A DNA stretch of 64,000 nucleotides from Aselliscus stoliczkanus (taxonomy: Eukaryota > Chordata > Mammalia > Chiroptera > Hipposideridae). This document shows positions 1 through 9,290 of this stretch, piece after piece (the stretch's first letter is position 1; each line of letters opens with the position of its first letter). The DNA lies in assembly GCA_033961575.1 (NCBI GenBank), contig CM066731.1, forward strand, positions 61,409,501 through 61,473,500, given 5' to 3'. Under the pieces are notes generated by a model. The model was given only the letters and a program-made list of their open reading frames with translations, ran no database searches and was not told where the DNA came from. The position numbers and the translations under genes were made by a program.

Positions 1-56
1 TTTATTTTAAAAGATGCCAGGTGATTCCAATACAACCAGGCTTGAGAAACATTGTT
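1..56 (+). mobile_element. hAT-Charlie (MER5-like) 3' end, cut by window edge
   Basis: The text resembles the terminal part of MER5-type Charlie elements: a 'ggtgattc' stretch, then 'aggcttgagaaacattg', which matches the reverse complement of the usual CAGTGGTTCTCAA terminus with a few changes. Only the end is present because the window starts inside it. The assignment comes from remembered consensus. Confidence 0.5.
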
Positions 57-286
57 TTCAGTAAAGCAAGTATATTAGATTCCCTATCTTTTTCTAAGGC
101 CTAAGTTTTCTCACATTATCCAGTAGATTGCAAAGTAAAATTATGTGTTATTTATATAATTTAAGCTACTAAGTGCCAAATAGTAATTCTAGGAAAAGAG
201 ACATTGTATCATTCTTTAGGCTATCATAACTTACGAGAAATTGTGTCTTACTGGTTTAAACAGCATATCCATATATGTATATATAG

Positions 287-408
287 TATACAGAGAGTGC
301 CACAAAAATGTATACACATGACTTGTATTCATCTTTTGTTATCAGTATATATTGAGTATTACAATTTTAATACAGTTTTTTCCTTTCTTAAAATGTGTAT
401 ACATTTCT
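287..408 (+). mobile_element. Mariner-like element, internally deleted copy
   Basis: The left end reads 'tacagagagtgccac', followed by 'aatgtatacacat'. The right part reads 'cttaaaatgtgtatacatt'. The roughly 90 bp from 315 to 404 match the last part of the element at 49999-50247, so both belong to one family. The right terminus here is mutated, and the transposase-derived part seen at 50 kb is missing. Confidence 0.6.
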
Positions 409-1079
409 GTTTGGAGATATGTATATATATATGTATCTCCAAGGAGAATAAGATACTTTGAACATATATCCTCTGCAGTTTAAAAGAGGCAAAATAGATA
501 AATCACAGATTTTACTGTTTGTTGTAGTAGAAAGTGGTTAAAGAGAATCACTGCTAAAATGTTTTTTCTGGTCTATATAGTACATAGAGATTAAGTAGAT
601 TTATTACCTGGGCTTCAAATGGTGAATTAACATGTGAAATGGAAGGTTTGAACCCAGTGAAGGGGAAAAGCCAGGGAGGTGACCACCATTATTCTCTCAT
701 TCCCTGTAGATTTCCTCCTTCAAATTCCTGGATCTTTGCTTTTTAACTTGGTGTTTAGGTTGGGAGCTTATGTTTAAACTATGAGGGGATTTTAACTGAA
801 AAGAGGTGAGAGCTGAGGACTAATTGTTACTACAGGACAGTGTAAGGTACCATCATTAAGCTTCAGCTTGGAGAATCATTTATCTTCTTTGCATTTAGAA
901 TACCAGCCATAATCATAATCCATTACATGTTCTTTTTCCTTTTTTTCCTAATAGATTGGGTTTTTTTGTGGGGAGGTGAGCTAGAAGCATAAAAACCCCA
1001 TTAGTCACAGAGAATTATTTGTTGTATAGAATTACTTATTACTGATGGTGAGCTGTTTTTATGGGCCATTTACGGAGAC
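409..1079. other. Unassigned AT-rich DNA
   Basis: I see no repeat family, ORF or RNA gene that I can support here. A short TATA/ATGTAT-rich stretch follows the mariner fragment, and a run of T lies near 960. Confidence 0.5.
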
Positions 1080-1295
1080 TTGGAAATGATTTACCTGGTG
1101 CAGTGGGGAGTGTGTGGACACTGCACAAACAGACCTGGTTTTGAGTCTCACTTCTCTCAGTAACTGCCTGTATAATATTTGGCCAGTTTACCTCCCTGAG
1201 TCTCAGTTTCCTCCTCTATATAATGGAGATAATAATACCTGTCTTACTAGAGCTGTTGTGAAGGCTAAATGAGCTAATATCGTAAAGTGCTTGGC
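1080..1295 (+). mobile_element. MIR SINE, sense
   Basis: It contains the MIR core order: a 'ttttgagtctcac' segment, 'ctgagtctcagtttcctcc', 'ataatggagataataatacct', 'gttgtgaaggctaaatgag', then 'gtaaagtgcttgg'. This is a tRNA-derived SINE inactive for over 100 million years in mammals. It is diverged but nearly full length. Confidence 0.85.
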
Positions 1296-1534
1296 AGGCA
1301 CTCACTACCTTCTAGGGCTCCTTCCTTATGTTGCCTCATGCTCCTCTCTACAGCATCATCCCCCTGTCCCTCTGGCTCTCAGGGGTCCTGCCCCATGTCC
1401 CCACTAAGTCTGTTCCGCAACCTTTCTTTCCCCTCACTGTCATTGCCTCACCTGTGGTCCTTCACGCTCCCTCAGGTCTCAGCATTGTGACAACTATTAG
1501 GACTTCTCCTCACCTCCGCTGCTCCTACTCAGAG

Positions 1535-1715
1535 TGAATACTTATTGGGTACAGTGTTAAACTGTTTAGATTGTGTTCAGTTAACTAATAACAATAAATA
1601 AGAACAATTAATTATGTCCACCTAATCTTCACAACACTGTTATTTCTATTTCACAGATGAGCCAACCGACACTTAGATGAGAGTCCTGTAGGTTGCATAA
1701 CTAGCTAATGTGATG
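1535..1715 (-). mobile_element. MIR SINE, antisense
   Basis: In reverse orientation it shows the MIR signature: 'taatcttcacaacactgtt', 'atttcacagatgagccaac' and 'gcataactagctaatgtg', which correspond to the antisense of the 'ctgtgtgacc...ctcatctgtaaaatg' core. Confidence 0.75.
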
Positions 1716-1799
1716 TGACTCACTCCCTTGGTTGGCTGCAGGTTGCCCACAGGACCCAATGACAACTTCTTAGGGCAGACAGGATACAATACTGTTCCC

Positions 1800-2150
1800 A
1801 TTTGGCCCCCAGCCTTATCTCCTGGCTCTGTGCTCTAAGCTTTGGCCACATGCAAAGCCATTCCCTAACCATCCCATATTCTTCCATACTTCCTGCCTTT
1901 CCACATGCTGTTCCTTCAGCCTGCAGTGCTATTTTCCACTTTTTCCATCCATCCAATAAGCTCCCGCTTCTGTCTTGTAGTCCCGCAAACATGTCGAACC
2001 CTCCATGAATCCTTCTCTGCTTGTTGTAGGCCCTCCAACCTCCACAGCCTGTTGCACGACCCTGTAGCTACAGCTTTGCCCACACTCTTTGGAAATGAGT
2101 GATCGTCCGTCTGTTTCCCTATGCTACCATTATCCCTGAACTCCTAGTGG
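1800..2150 (-). mobile_element. L2 LINE 3' remnant, antisense
   Basis: The order of pyrimidine-rich phrases ('cacatgctgttccttcagcc', 'tgctattttccac', 'catgaatccttctctgc') follows the antisense L2 3' region. It is heavily diverged, and the open frames across it on both strands are incidental. Confidence 0.6.
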
Positions 2151-2188
2151 GGAGAAGAATTTTTGTCACCCAGTTGGTGTTTAATAAT

Positions 2189-2189
<1 letters not shown>

Positions 2190-2235
<46 letters not shown>
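2190..2235. repeat. (TG)n microsatellite
   Basis: An uninterrupted TG array of about 46 bp. It produces a poly-Val/Cys stretch in a spurious frame. Confidence 0.97.
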
Positions 2236-2237
<2 letters not shown>

Positions 2238-2239
2238 TG

Positions 2240-3115
2240 AAAATTTCTATTCAGATAATTTTAGATTCACATGCAGTTATAAGAAATAATAGTGAGATCC
2301 CGTGTATGTGTTACCCATTTTCCTCCAATGTAACATTTTGTGAAACTGTAGCATAATATCAAAACCAGGACATTGACATTGATAGAATCCACCAGATTTT
2401 ATTGAGATTTTCCCAGTTTCACTTGGACTCCTTTGTGTGCATGAAGATTAATTAAAACGTATCATCTGTGTTGGTTTGGGTATTCAGCTCCACAATGGAA
2501 ATGGTGACCAGTTCCAACACCACAGGGATATCTCCTGTGCCCTCCTGTACCCTTTTGTAACAACATCTGTGTTCTCCGATCCCACCCCCACTTCCCACTA
2601 CATCCCTAACCTCTGGTGACCATTCATCTGTCCTCCATTTCTAAAATCTTGTCAATTCAAAAATGTTGCATAAGTGGAATCATATAATACGTAATCTTTT
2701 GGCACTGGCTATTTTAACTCAGTGTGACTCTTTGGAGGGTCACCTAAGTTATTACATACTGTAACATTTCACACTTTTTTTATTGCACAGTAGTTTTATA
2801 GCCACTCACCTGATTAAGGGCATCTGGGCTGATTCCAGTTTGGAGCCATTATGGATCAAGCTACTGAGAACATTTGTGTTCAGGTTTTTAGGCGACTAGA
2901 TGTTTCAATTTCTTTGGGGAAAATACCCCAAAGTACCAATGCTAAGTAATATGGTTAATTGCATGTTTAATTTTGTAAGAATTTTCCAAATTGTTTTCCA
3001 GAGCGGTTGTACCATCTTTCATTCTCACCAGTGACATATGTATGAGTGGGCTAATTTCTCTGAACCCCTGCCAGCATTTGGTATTGTCATTATTTTTCAT
3101 TTTGGCCATTCTTAT
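2240..3115 (-). mobile_element. Old L1 (L1M type) 3' region, antisense
   Basis: The plus strand reads as antisense L1: a '...gtgtgactctttgg' segment, 'ttattgcacagtag', 'ggcatctgggctgattccag', 'attgttttccagagcggttg' and 'cccctgccagcatttggt'. These phrases occur in this order in the antisense 3' half of old mammalian L1s. There is no intact ORF2 segment. Confidence 0.75.
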
Positions 3116-3190
3116 CTCTCCTCCTCGGCCCTTCTCTTCCCGTTTCTTTCTCCTCTTCCCTCCCTTCTTCCTGTCTTTTCTTCATCCCGA
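3116..3190. repeat. Pyrimidine-rich tract
   Basis: A C/T-dominated low-complexity stretch, next to the end of the L1 segment. It is purine-rich on the minus strand and yields a spurious Glu/Arg-rich frame. Confidence 0.75.
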
Positions 3191-3691
3191 GAATTATCCC
3201 TCCCTCACTGTGTGTAGACTCACACTGTGAGGGTGTTTTCAGGTGGATGCTCTCTTCTCTCCATGGATATTTATCTTCCTGCCTCCTGTATATAACTAGG
3301 TCGTATGCATGGAAGGGAAGGCGGGGCTCTTTCTCAGGGGGGTCAGGCACTGACCCCCCTTCCTACTGTGGCTCCTCCTCTTCAGCACCCATGGTTTTTT
3401 CCTATTTCCAAGCTTGCTTCTCCAAATACCCTTCTAGGAGACCTTCAATGTGCTTTTCATAAATTAACCTTTGCTTCTTTTAGCCAGATATCTGTTGCTA
3501 CAACCAAGAAGCCTGGCTGATAATATTTGCTTTTTAAAATTTAAATGATTTTAGCCACCAATTATTCATAGTTGAATATTTAAGATATATTTCAGTGCCT
3601 GCTCATAGTGATATAAACACACAGAACTAATAATGTAGAATAGTGCTCAGTATAAAAGAAAAGTTACATAGGCTCAGAGGGAGAACAATTA
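3191..3691. other. Unassigned DNA
   Basis: Two short overlapping frames occur between 3247 and 3520, but neither has a recognisable domain or splice context. Confidence 0.45.
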
Positions 3692-3925
3692 TACCATGTT
3701 TCCCTGAAAATAAGACTGAGTCTTATATTAATTTTTGCTCTAAAAGTCTACATTTATTTATTTATTTATTCATATACAGAAGTCTACATTTATTCAAATA
3801 GTCATGTCTGGATGACAGTCCTAACTGGGGCTTATGTTTGGGGTAGGGCTTATATTACAAGCATCCTGAAAAACCATGCTAGGGCTTATTTTCCTGTTAG
3901 GTCTCATTTTCGGGAAAACACGGTA
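3692..3925 (-). mobile_element. Non-autonomous mariner/Tc1-type MITE
   Basis: The left end is 'taccatgtttccctgaaaat' and the reverse complement of the right end is 'taccgtgttttcccgaaaat', about 20 bp of near-matching inverted repeat. Both ends abut TA, as expected for Tc1/mariner insertion. The interior carries the AAGCCC/ATAAG-rich phrases that I recall from mammalian 'TACCGTGTTTCCCCGAAAATAAG' elements. An ATTT microsatellite and a local duplication of 'gtctacatttattt' interrupt it near 3750-3790. No transposase frame remains. Confidence 0.75.
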
Positions 3926-3998
3926 CTAACCTGGTTGGAGATCGGGAGAGTAAATCATGAAAAGCTTTGTGGAGGATACAGAATTTGAGTTAGGTTTT

Positions 3999-4132
3999 AT
4001 TTTTATTTATTTATTTTGTTTTGTTTTTGTTTGTTTTTGAGGGCAGTGTCACGGGCCCTCATATGTGGGACCCGAACTGGGGCCGCTGGCTTCCCAAGCC
4101 AGTGCTTAACCACGGCGCCCCTCGGCCGGTCC
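3999..4132 (-). mobile_element. Short tRNA-derived SINE, antisense, with TSD
   Basis: Reading the minus strand: a GGCCG head, an A-box-like tRNA segment, a B-box-like 'cagttcgggtcc', the tail phrase 'gggcccgtgacactgccctc', and an A-rich tail (T/G-rich on plus). The flanking duplication 'tgagttaggtttt' is at 3986-3998 and 4133-4145, a perfect 13 bp, so this is an L1-mobilised retroposon. It belongs to the same family as the copies at 5651, 19961, 34745 and 39836. Confidence 0.9.
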
Positions 4133-4145
4133 TGAGTTAGGTTTT

Positions 4146-5029
4146 GAAGTCGAATAGCATTTGGTCAAATTGTAATCCAGACTGAATAGCCATTAGCTGA
4201 ATTTTGATTTTATGCTTATCCACGTAACCACAATAATATCCATTGAGTATCTTTTTCTGCATTTTTTACTACCTATATATTTAACCATTCTGAATAGGTA
4301 GAAAATAGATCCTGCACTCTAACAAAATCTGGTTACCTTTGATTGGTGTCAGTCTTTCCCTGAGAGGGAGGGATTGTGATTGTGGTGGAACTAAATGGTC
4401 AGGGGCTCGGAAAGAGGACATGGTCTGACATGTTCATACTAGTTCACTCATAGCTTTTGTTCTGTTGATTATTGCTTTTTAAAGAGATTTTCCTTAAAAA
4501 TGCTGTGCGGTGTCCAGTTGTAAAGCAAGATGGAGATATAAAATTGTAAAGTATACATTGGATTACGCGAGCAGGAATGGCATCACCCCTCAGGGAGCTA
4601 GCTACCCGCCTGCCTGGGCTTACGGGTGGTAAGGAGCAATATCAAAGAAAGGAGCATAAAGTAAACTTGTAAAGAACTTCTTCATGTGTTACAGACATAG
4701 TTTAGCGTGTTTATTATAACTACTGAAGCCAGAGAATGGATTCCTACATGGAATGCTATGACCTCACTGAATATTATATTTCACTTAGCTCTAGAAGCAA
4801 TGAAATCTGTATCAAGTCATAAATTATACAAGAGGGGTTAAAGCAACATCTGAAATACAGTAATTGGATCAAAGAGAACTGTATTTTAACTTATATTAAG
4901 GAATTAATTTGTGACATTGTTGAGATGAACAGCATGAATCACAAAACATGATGATGAATTCTGGAAACATATGCCACTGCCCATATTTTCTTATTATGAC
5001 ACATATCATTCCTATAAAAGAGTGTAAAT
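4146..5029. other. Unassigned DNA
   Basis: No feature could be supported. A small CpG-containing patch sits at about 4563-4630 in otherwise AT-rich sequence. Confidence 0.45.
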
Positions 5030-5540
5030 AACATACAGGCATGCTTTAGAGAACAGCAAAATAAATAGCTGTATTCCAGGCACACAACTTAGGAAATACA
5101 ATGTTCCAGTATGTTTGTAATCCCCATTCTGGCTCCTGGTCCCTTCTCTGCTTCCCTCCTGGAGGTGGTTGCAAGCCTGATTTTTGTGTTTATCATTCCC
5201 CTGCCTTTCATTATGATTTTGGTTATATATGTATGTATCCATACACAATAAATATCTATTTTTAATTTTGCACACTGCTGAAATACATACAAATGGAATC
5301 TATTGTATGTGTTCCCCTGTGATTTTTTTCTCTCTCAATGTTTAAGATTTAATCATGTTGATGCCTGAGCTGAAGTTATTCTTGTTTCATGCTTTATAGA
5401 GTCCATGTGTAATAATGTCCCACAGATATTTTTATTCGTCCTAATTATAATGAGCATATACTTCAGGGCCTACTCTTATTAGATGTAAACACACAGAATG
5501 TGGAATAATTTAGAAATACTGTGAGCTGAGATACAAGAGT
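5030..5540 (-). mobile_element. Old L1 (L1M type), antisense, left part
   Basis: The phrases 'acatacaaatggaatctatt', 'atgtttaagatttaatcatg' and 'ttgatgcctgagc' follow the order of antisense L1M 3' regions. The L1 seems to continue at 5911 after a DNA transposon. The left boundary is approximate. Confidence 0.6.
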
Positions 5541-5564
5541 TTCGTTAGAATAGTATTTTGTAAG

Positions 5565-5910
5565 CTTTTCTGACCATGATCCCAGTAAGATATAAATTGG
5601 TTTTGCAACATTTTCACAAACTAGTACTTGGATTACAAAGGATGCCTTTTGGGGCCAGCCTTGTGGCACGGTGGTTAAGCGCTGGCAGCCAGCGGCCCCG
5701 GTTCGGGTCCCACATACGAGGGCCAGTGACACTGCCCTCAAAAAAAAAACAAAAAACAAAGGATGCCTTTTGATATTTATTCCATTCCATTCTACTCCAT
5801 TTTATTTTATCTTTAAAAATTCAGGCTATGTTCCTCTATATTGATTTCTTGAGCTACTAATGGGTCATAATCAGTCGACCCGCAGTGTTAAAAATGTTGC
5901 ACTAGCCCCA
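5565..5910 (-). mobile_element. hAT-type DNA transposon, interrupted by a SINE
   Basis: The stretch starts near 'cttttctgaccatgatccc' and ends near 'ctactaatgggtcataatc', a pattern I recall from hAT elements with 'gacccattagtgggtcgtg' termini. A 'ttccattctactccatttta' tract is typical of their interior. A SINE with its own target duplication sits inside it (5651-5755). The exact family is not assigned. Confidence 0.5.
5651..5755 (+). mobile_element. Short tRNA-derived SINE, sense, with TSD
   Basis: The head is 'ggggccagccttgtggcac', then 'ggtggttaagcgctgg' (A-box region), 'ccggttcgggtccc' (B-box), 'gagggccagtgacactgccc' and an A-rich tail with C interruptions. The 16-bp duplication 'acaaaggatgcctttt' flanks it at 5635-5650 and 5756-5771 without mismatch, which suggests a fairly young insertion. 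It is slightly shortened between the two boxes relative to the other copies. Confidence 0.92.
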
Positions 5911-6080
5911 GGAGAGGAATTGCGGGGCCGCAGAGTATGCACACCTTCAGCTTTACTCAACAGCGCTAAACTGATCTGCGGTCGGTCGGCCGGACTCAAT
6001 TTCGCTCCCACAGACACAGCACTCGCACAACTATACACCCTTGTTAACATTCGATATTTTCGGATTTTCTGGTTTACTCC
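5911..6080 (-). mobile_element. Old L1, antisense, right part, CpG-rich
   Basis: It aligns in order with the antisense L1 stretch 'ggaattgctgggtcatagg...tatgcatatgttcagcttta', here 'ggaattgcggggccgcagag' and 'tatgcacaccttcagcttta'. It probably continues the L1 at 5030-5540. The substitutions have created an unusual cluster of CpG dinucleotides. The 113-codon frame across it (5860-6201) has no known domain and is read from repeat. Confidence 0.55.
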
Positions 6081-7052
6081 ATTCCATGTCTTTCATAAAA
6101 GAAAATTGATCAGGAGCCCAATGTTAAAGCTCAGCATAGATAATCCAAATCAGAGTGAACTGCTCAGCCTGTCAATAAAAATATGCATTCAGAAGAAATG
6201 AAAGGGTTCCATGTGGGGCATTTTAGTATGAGACTTTTTTTTAGGAAAAAATGTTATGTATGCTAAATGTACACAGTGAGCTGCAGTCAGAAGTGCAGAT
6301 CCCAGTGGACTCTTCTGGGGACTCAAAGTGTCCAAATCCATAGCCAACTATGGAAAGCATGAACCTAGAGCTGTAAAAATTCTACTTGGTGTTTTCATCA
6401 GAGTCAACAGGTTTTAGCAGCACCAGTAAGCCAATGAAATGTGCGGTTGGAGCTTTTGGAGCTCAAGTCTACATCACATTGAAAGAATCCCTGGTGTTGT
6501 CTTTTTGCTGTTTCTATATACACTCTCACAGAACTATAATTCCTCGATTTTCCTACTGTCTTCAGTGAAAAATGATAGGAAGAGATTAGAATAATCTGCT
6601 TCCTTCACTCTTGCTTCTAAATCCTTGAGAAATTCCAGGTGAATGTGCCACTCACTGTGGTAAATTACGGGCTTGGGATTTGGGACACGGGAACTTGGGC
6701 TCTGTGACTTGTGCCTCCAGCTGGCATGTGGAAGGTGCAGGAGTGTAGGATTTCCAAGTTTACATGCACACAACCCTTCAGAGGTTTGCAACCTCCCAAA
6801 CCCTTGGCCATTCACAACGCCGAGGCAGATTAGCCAGACCAAGGAAGTCGGTGAAGCTATCTTCTTGTGGACAGGCAGCTGATGTATTTATGGCAAATTC
6901 TTTGGCCACTTGCCAACATAAAACATGTTCACACAAAGCTAGTTGGGGAGGGGAGGCAGAGAAAGGAGGCCGGCAGAGCTGCACCCTGGGCCAGAGCCTC
7001 ACTAGGGCTTTGGGAAGGAACAGCCCTGCACAGGAGTGTTAGAAGGGCTGTT
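6081..7052. other. Unassigned DNA
   Basis: Overlapping short frames on both strands between 6534 and 7073 lack recognisable domains. I assign nothing here. Confidence 0.45.
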
Positions 7053-7212
7053 AAAGGGGATCAGATACAGTGATGGAAGGAGAACTGACTCTGGGTGGTG
7101 AACACAGAATGTGATATGTAGATGATGTATTACAGAATTGTGCACCTGAAACCTATGTAACTTTACTAACAATTGTCATCCCAATAAACTTTAATTAAAA
7201 ATAAATAAATAA
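7053..7212 (+). mobile_element. 5'-truncated L1 3' end with TSD
   Basis: It carries a modern L1 3' UTR end: 'tgatgtattacagaattgtg', 'cacctgaaacctatgtaac', 'caataaactttaatt', then an AAATAAAT tail. A probable target duplication 'agaagggct(g/t)tt' is at 7041-7052 and 7213-7224 (11 of 12). Only about 160 bp were inserted. Confidence 0.85.
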
Positions 7213-7224
7213 AAGAAGGGCTTT

Positions 7225-8039
7225 TGGGATCTCCTCATCCGTCTGATAAAGAGGAATGTGTTCCACCGTTAGGTGAGCCTTCCTGCTGCCTGGGAACGGC
7301 TCTGTTGGCAATGTGATCATTTAAAAAAATTTTTAAAACAGAACAATTTTCATTGAGAACTTATGAAGAGGTGTTTAGATCCATAAAGTTCCATCTGTAT
7401 TCACAGCACCTTATACAATTTATCTCCCTGATTATGTTTCTTCATTTTTTGAAAAATTACTGATCACTAATAGAAGGATTCTCCATGCAGAGTACTTTCC
7501 ATCAGTTCATTTCGAGTTCTTAAGATTTATGGTTTTAATAAAATTATATGAGTATTCACATTTATGTTTTCAAGAAATAGCTTTATTCAAATGAGTTGAA
7601 AGGCTGTAAAAATAAATTTTATTTTATACAGTTTGTTTAATACAGATTAATGTTCAAGTAATAACATTCATTTATCATTCATTGAACATCATGCCAGGCA
7701 TACACCTGACATTCACAAAGGGTTTTCTTTCTGCTTTGCAAAGTACTCTCATGTGTCATGTCACAGAGGTCCAGCAGAACCCTGAGAGTGGCTTAATGTG
7801 TCCACTCAGATCGCGAATGCTGCCTTCGCTGGGCTGCTGGAGACCAGCTCCACCAGGTGGAAACCCGAGGGTTTGCTCCAGGATCCAACTAAACTGGCCA
7901 AGGAGTTTCCTGAAGGCATGGGACCCTCGGTCACAACTGACTCCTCCCTTCCATCCCACCCTGAGCCGGTTCCTATGTTCCGGATGACAGGGTTGAGTTA
8001 AAGACAACACTGAAACGCCACTGATTTCTTCTGCCATCT
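7225..8039. other. Unassigned DNA
   Basis: An AT-rich part (7320-7680) is followed by a more GC-balanced part (7800-8000). The frames 7682-7987 and 7798-8001 overlap each other and a minus-strand frame. None has a domain I can recognise. Confidence 0.45.
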
Positions 8040-8107
8040 CTCCAGGAGTAGCCATCCCTCCAGGAGTAGCCATCCCTCCCAGGAGTAGCCATCCCTCCAG
8101 GAGTAGC
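8040..8107. repeat. 18-bp tandem repeat, about 3.8 copies
   Basis: The unit 'tccaggagtagccatccc' is repeated nearly four times. The third junction has one extra C (19 bp), and the last unit diverges after 'gtagcc'. Confidence 0.95.
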
Positions 8108-9256
8108 CCCCTGAATGCACTAACAGCCAGGAGAGTGGCTTGCAGACATTCTCCCAGTGGACCCTCGCAGGTGGTGAAACCCAGGTGTAGGAAACAGTTT
8201 TGTTGATTACCTAGTCACTACGGGAAAACCCAGCTGGTAATTTTTGTACTGACCACACTGCTTCATTAGTGTTATTTTCCCCTTTGCAATAACTGTAAGA
8301 TTTCTGATATTTTTGTGGCTATTTTAGTTGCAATATTAAGTACAAAATTTCTGCAATGGGTGATAACAGGTTGAAACCGTTCCTAAACAATTACGGGAAA
8401 GAGTGATTCTTAAGTCTCCTCTGGAGGCATGCAGAACAGCTGGAGGCTGTGCTGAGTCCGGAAAGGCTGATATGATAAAAGAACCTACTACAGGCAAAGC
8501 AGTCAGCTAATGATGGAACTCCACTGAGCTCCGCAGCCTGCTGTGCAGACAGCCCACCTGTCTGCCTCTGCCTTTCTTCCATGTACGTGTGTTTGATAAC
8601 ACTTCTCATACATTAGTACTACAGGAAAGCAGCTGCCAACTCTTTCATCCTCTCTTCCCCAGTAATGGGCACAGATACACCGGCAAAGCAAGGAGGGAAA
8701 AGAGGAAAGAGTTGGCCATGTTAAAATAGGGAATAGAATTCGCGTCCCTCTAGAGAAGTCTTCACGGCACATGAGCCTTGGGCTAAGAAAAGACCAAGTA
8801 AGCTCTAGCTGCTTGGGATTTCTGCATCTTGCTGTAAGAGGGAAGTGACCCCCCCAAGGACTCTGTGTCATGTGCTGAGGAATTATAAGAATTCTCGGTT
8901 GCTTTCAAAATTCAGTGCCCAGGATGGGGTCCCAGCACCTGGGAAGCTGGGCACAGGAACCAGTGCCCTCAAGGTCTCGCCTGCCTGCTGGGGAAAAGTA
9001 ATAAGCCCAGTGAGCTCAGCCGTGGGGTGGGGGCAGTGCCAACCCGGCTGTCCTCTCACTCAAGTTCACATTTGGGCAGACCCTGCGTGGGTTAACCCGA
9101 TTTCCATTCCCACCTGCCCACGTCTGCTGTTGCTGCTGGAAGGGCTAAATGCTCACCGTCCCAGTCTCCCTTTCACCTGCTGGCAGACAGGGGATCCAAG
9201 CAGGAGACTGTTGTGGGAGAAGGGCAGCGGGGGACAGGGAGTGGGCAGTGGAGTAT
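8108..9256. other. Unassigned DNA, contains the longest open frame
   Basis: It includes a 202-codon plus-strand frame (8845-9453). The frame has no signal peptide, recognisable domain or homology known to me, and it runs through low-complexity G-rich DNA. GC rises in 8900-9400. I treat it as a chance frame. Confidence 0.4.
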
Positions 9257-9290
9257 GGGGGGGGCAGGGAGTGGGGCGGCGGGGAGTGGG
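9257..9290 (+). other. G-rich potential quadruplex tract
   Basis: It has a run of eight G, then GGG, GGGG, GGGG and GGG, separated by 2-5 bases. It fits the four-G-run rule for intramolecular G-quadruplexes. Confidence 0.7.

Noticed and set aside
1287..1537. Overlapping 67- and 69-codon frames as exons
   Set aside because: They overlap each other in different frames between MIR elements and lack splice signals or domains.
5860..6201. 113-codon frame as a small protein gene
   Set aside because: It starts in a hAT remnant and continues through antisense L1, with no recognisable domain.
8040..8107. CRISPR-like array
   Set aside because: The units are contiguous with no spacers, and the DNA is eukaryotic; it is a minisatellite.
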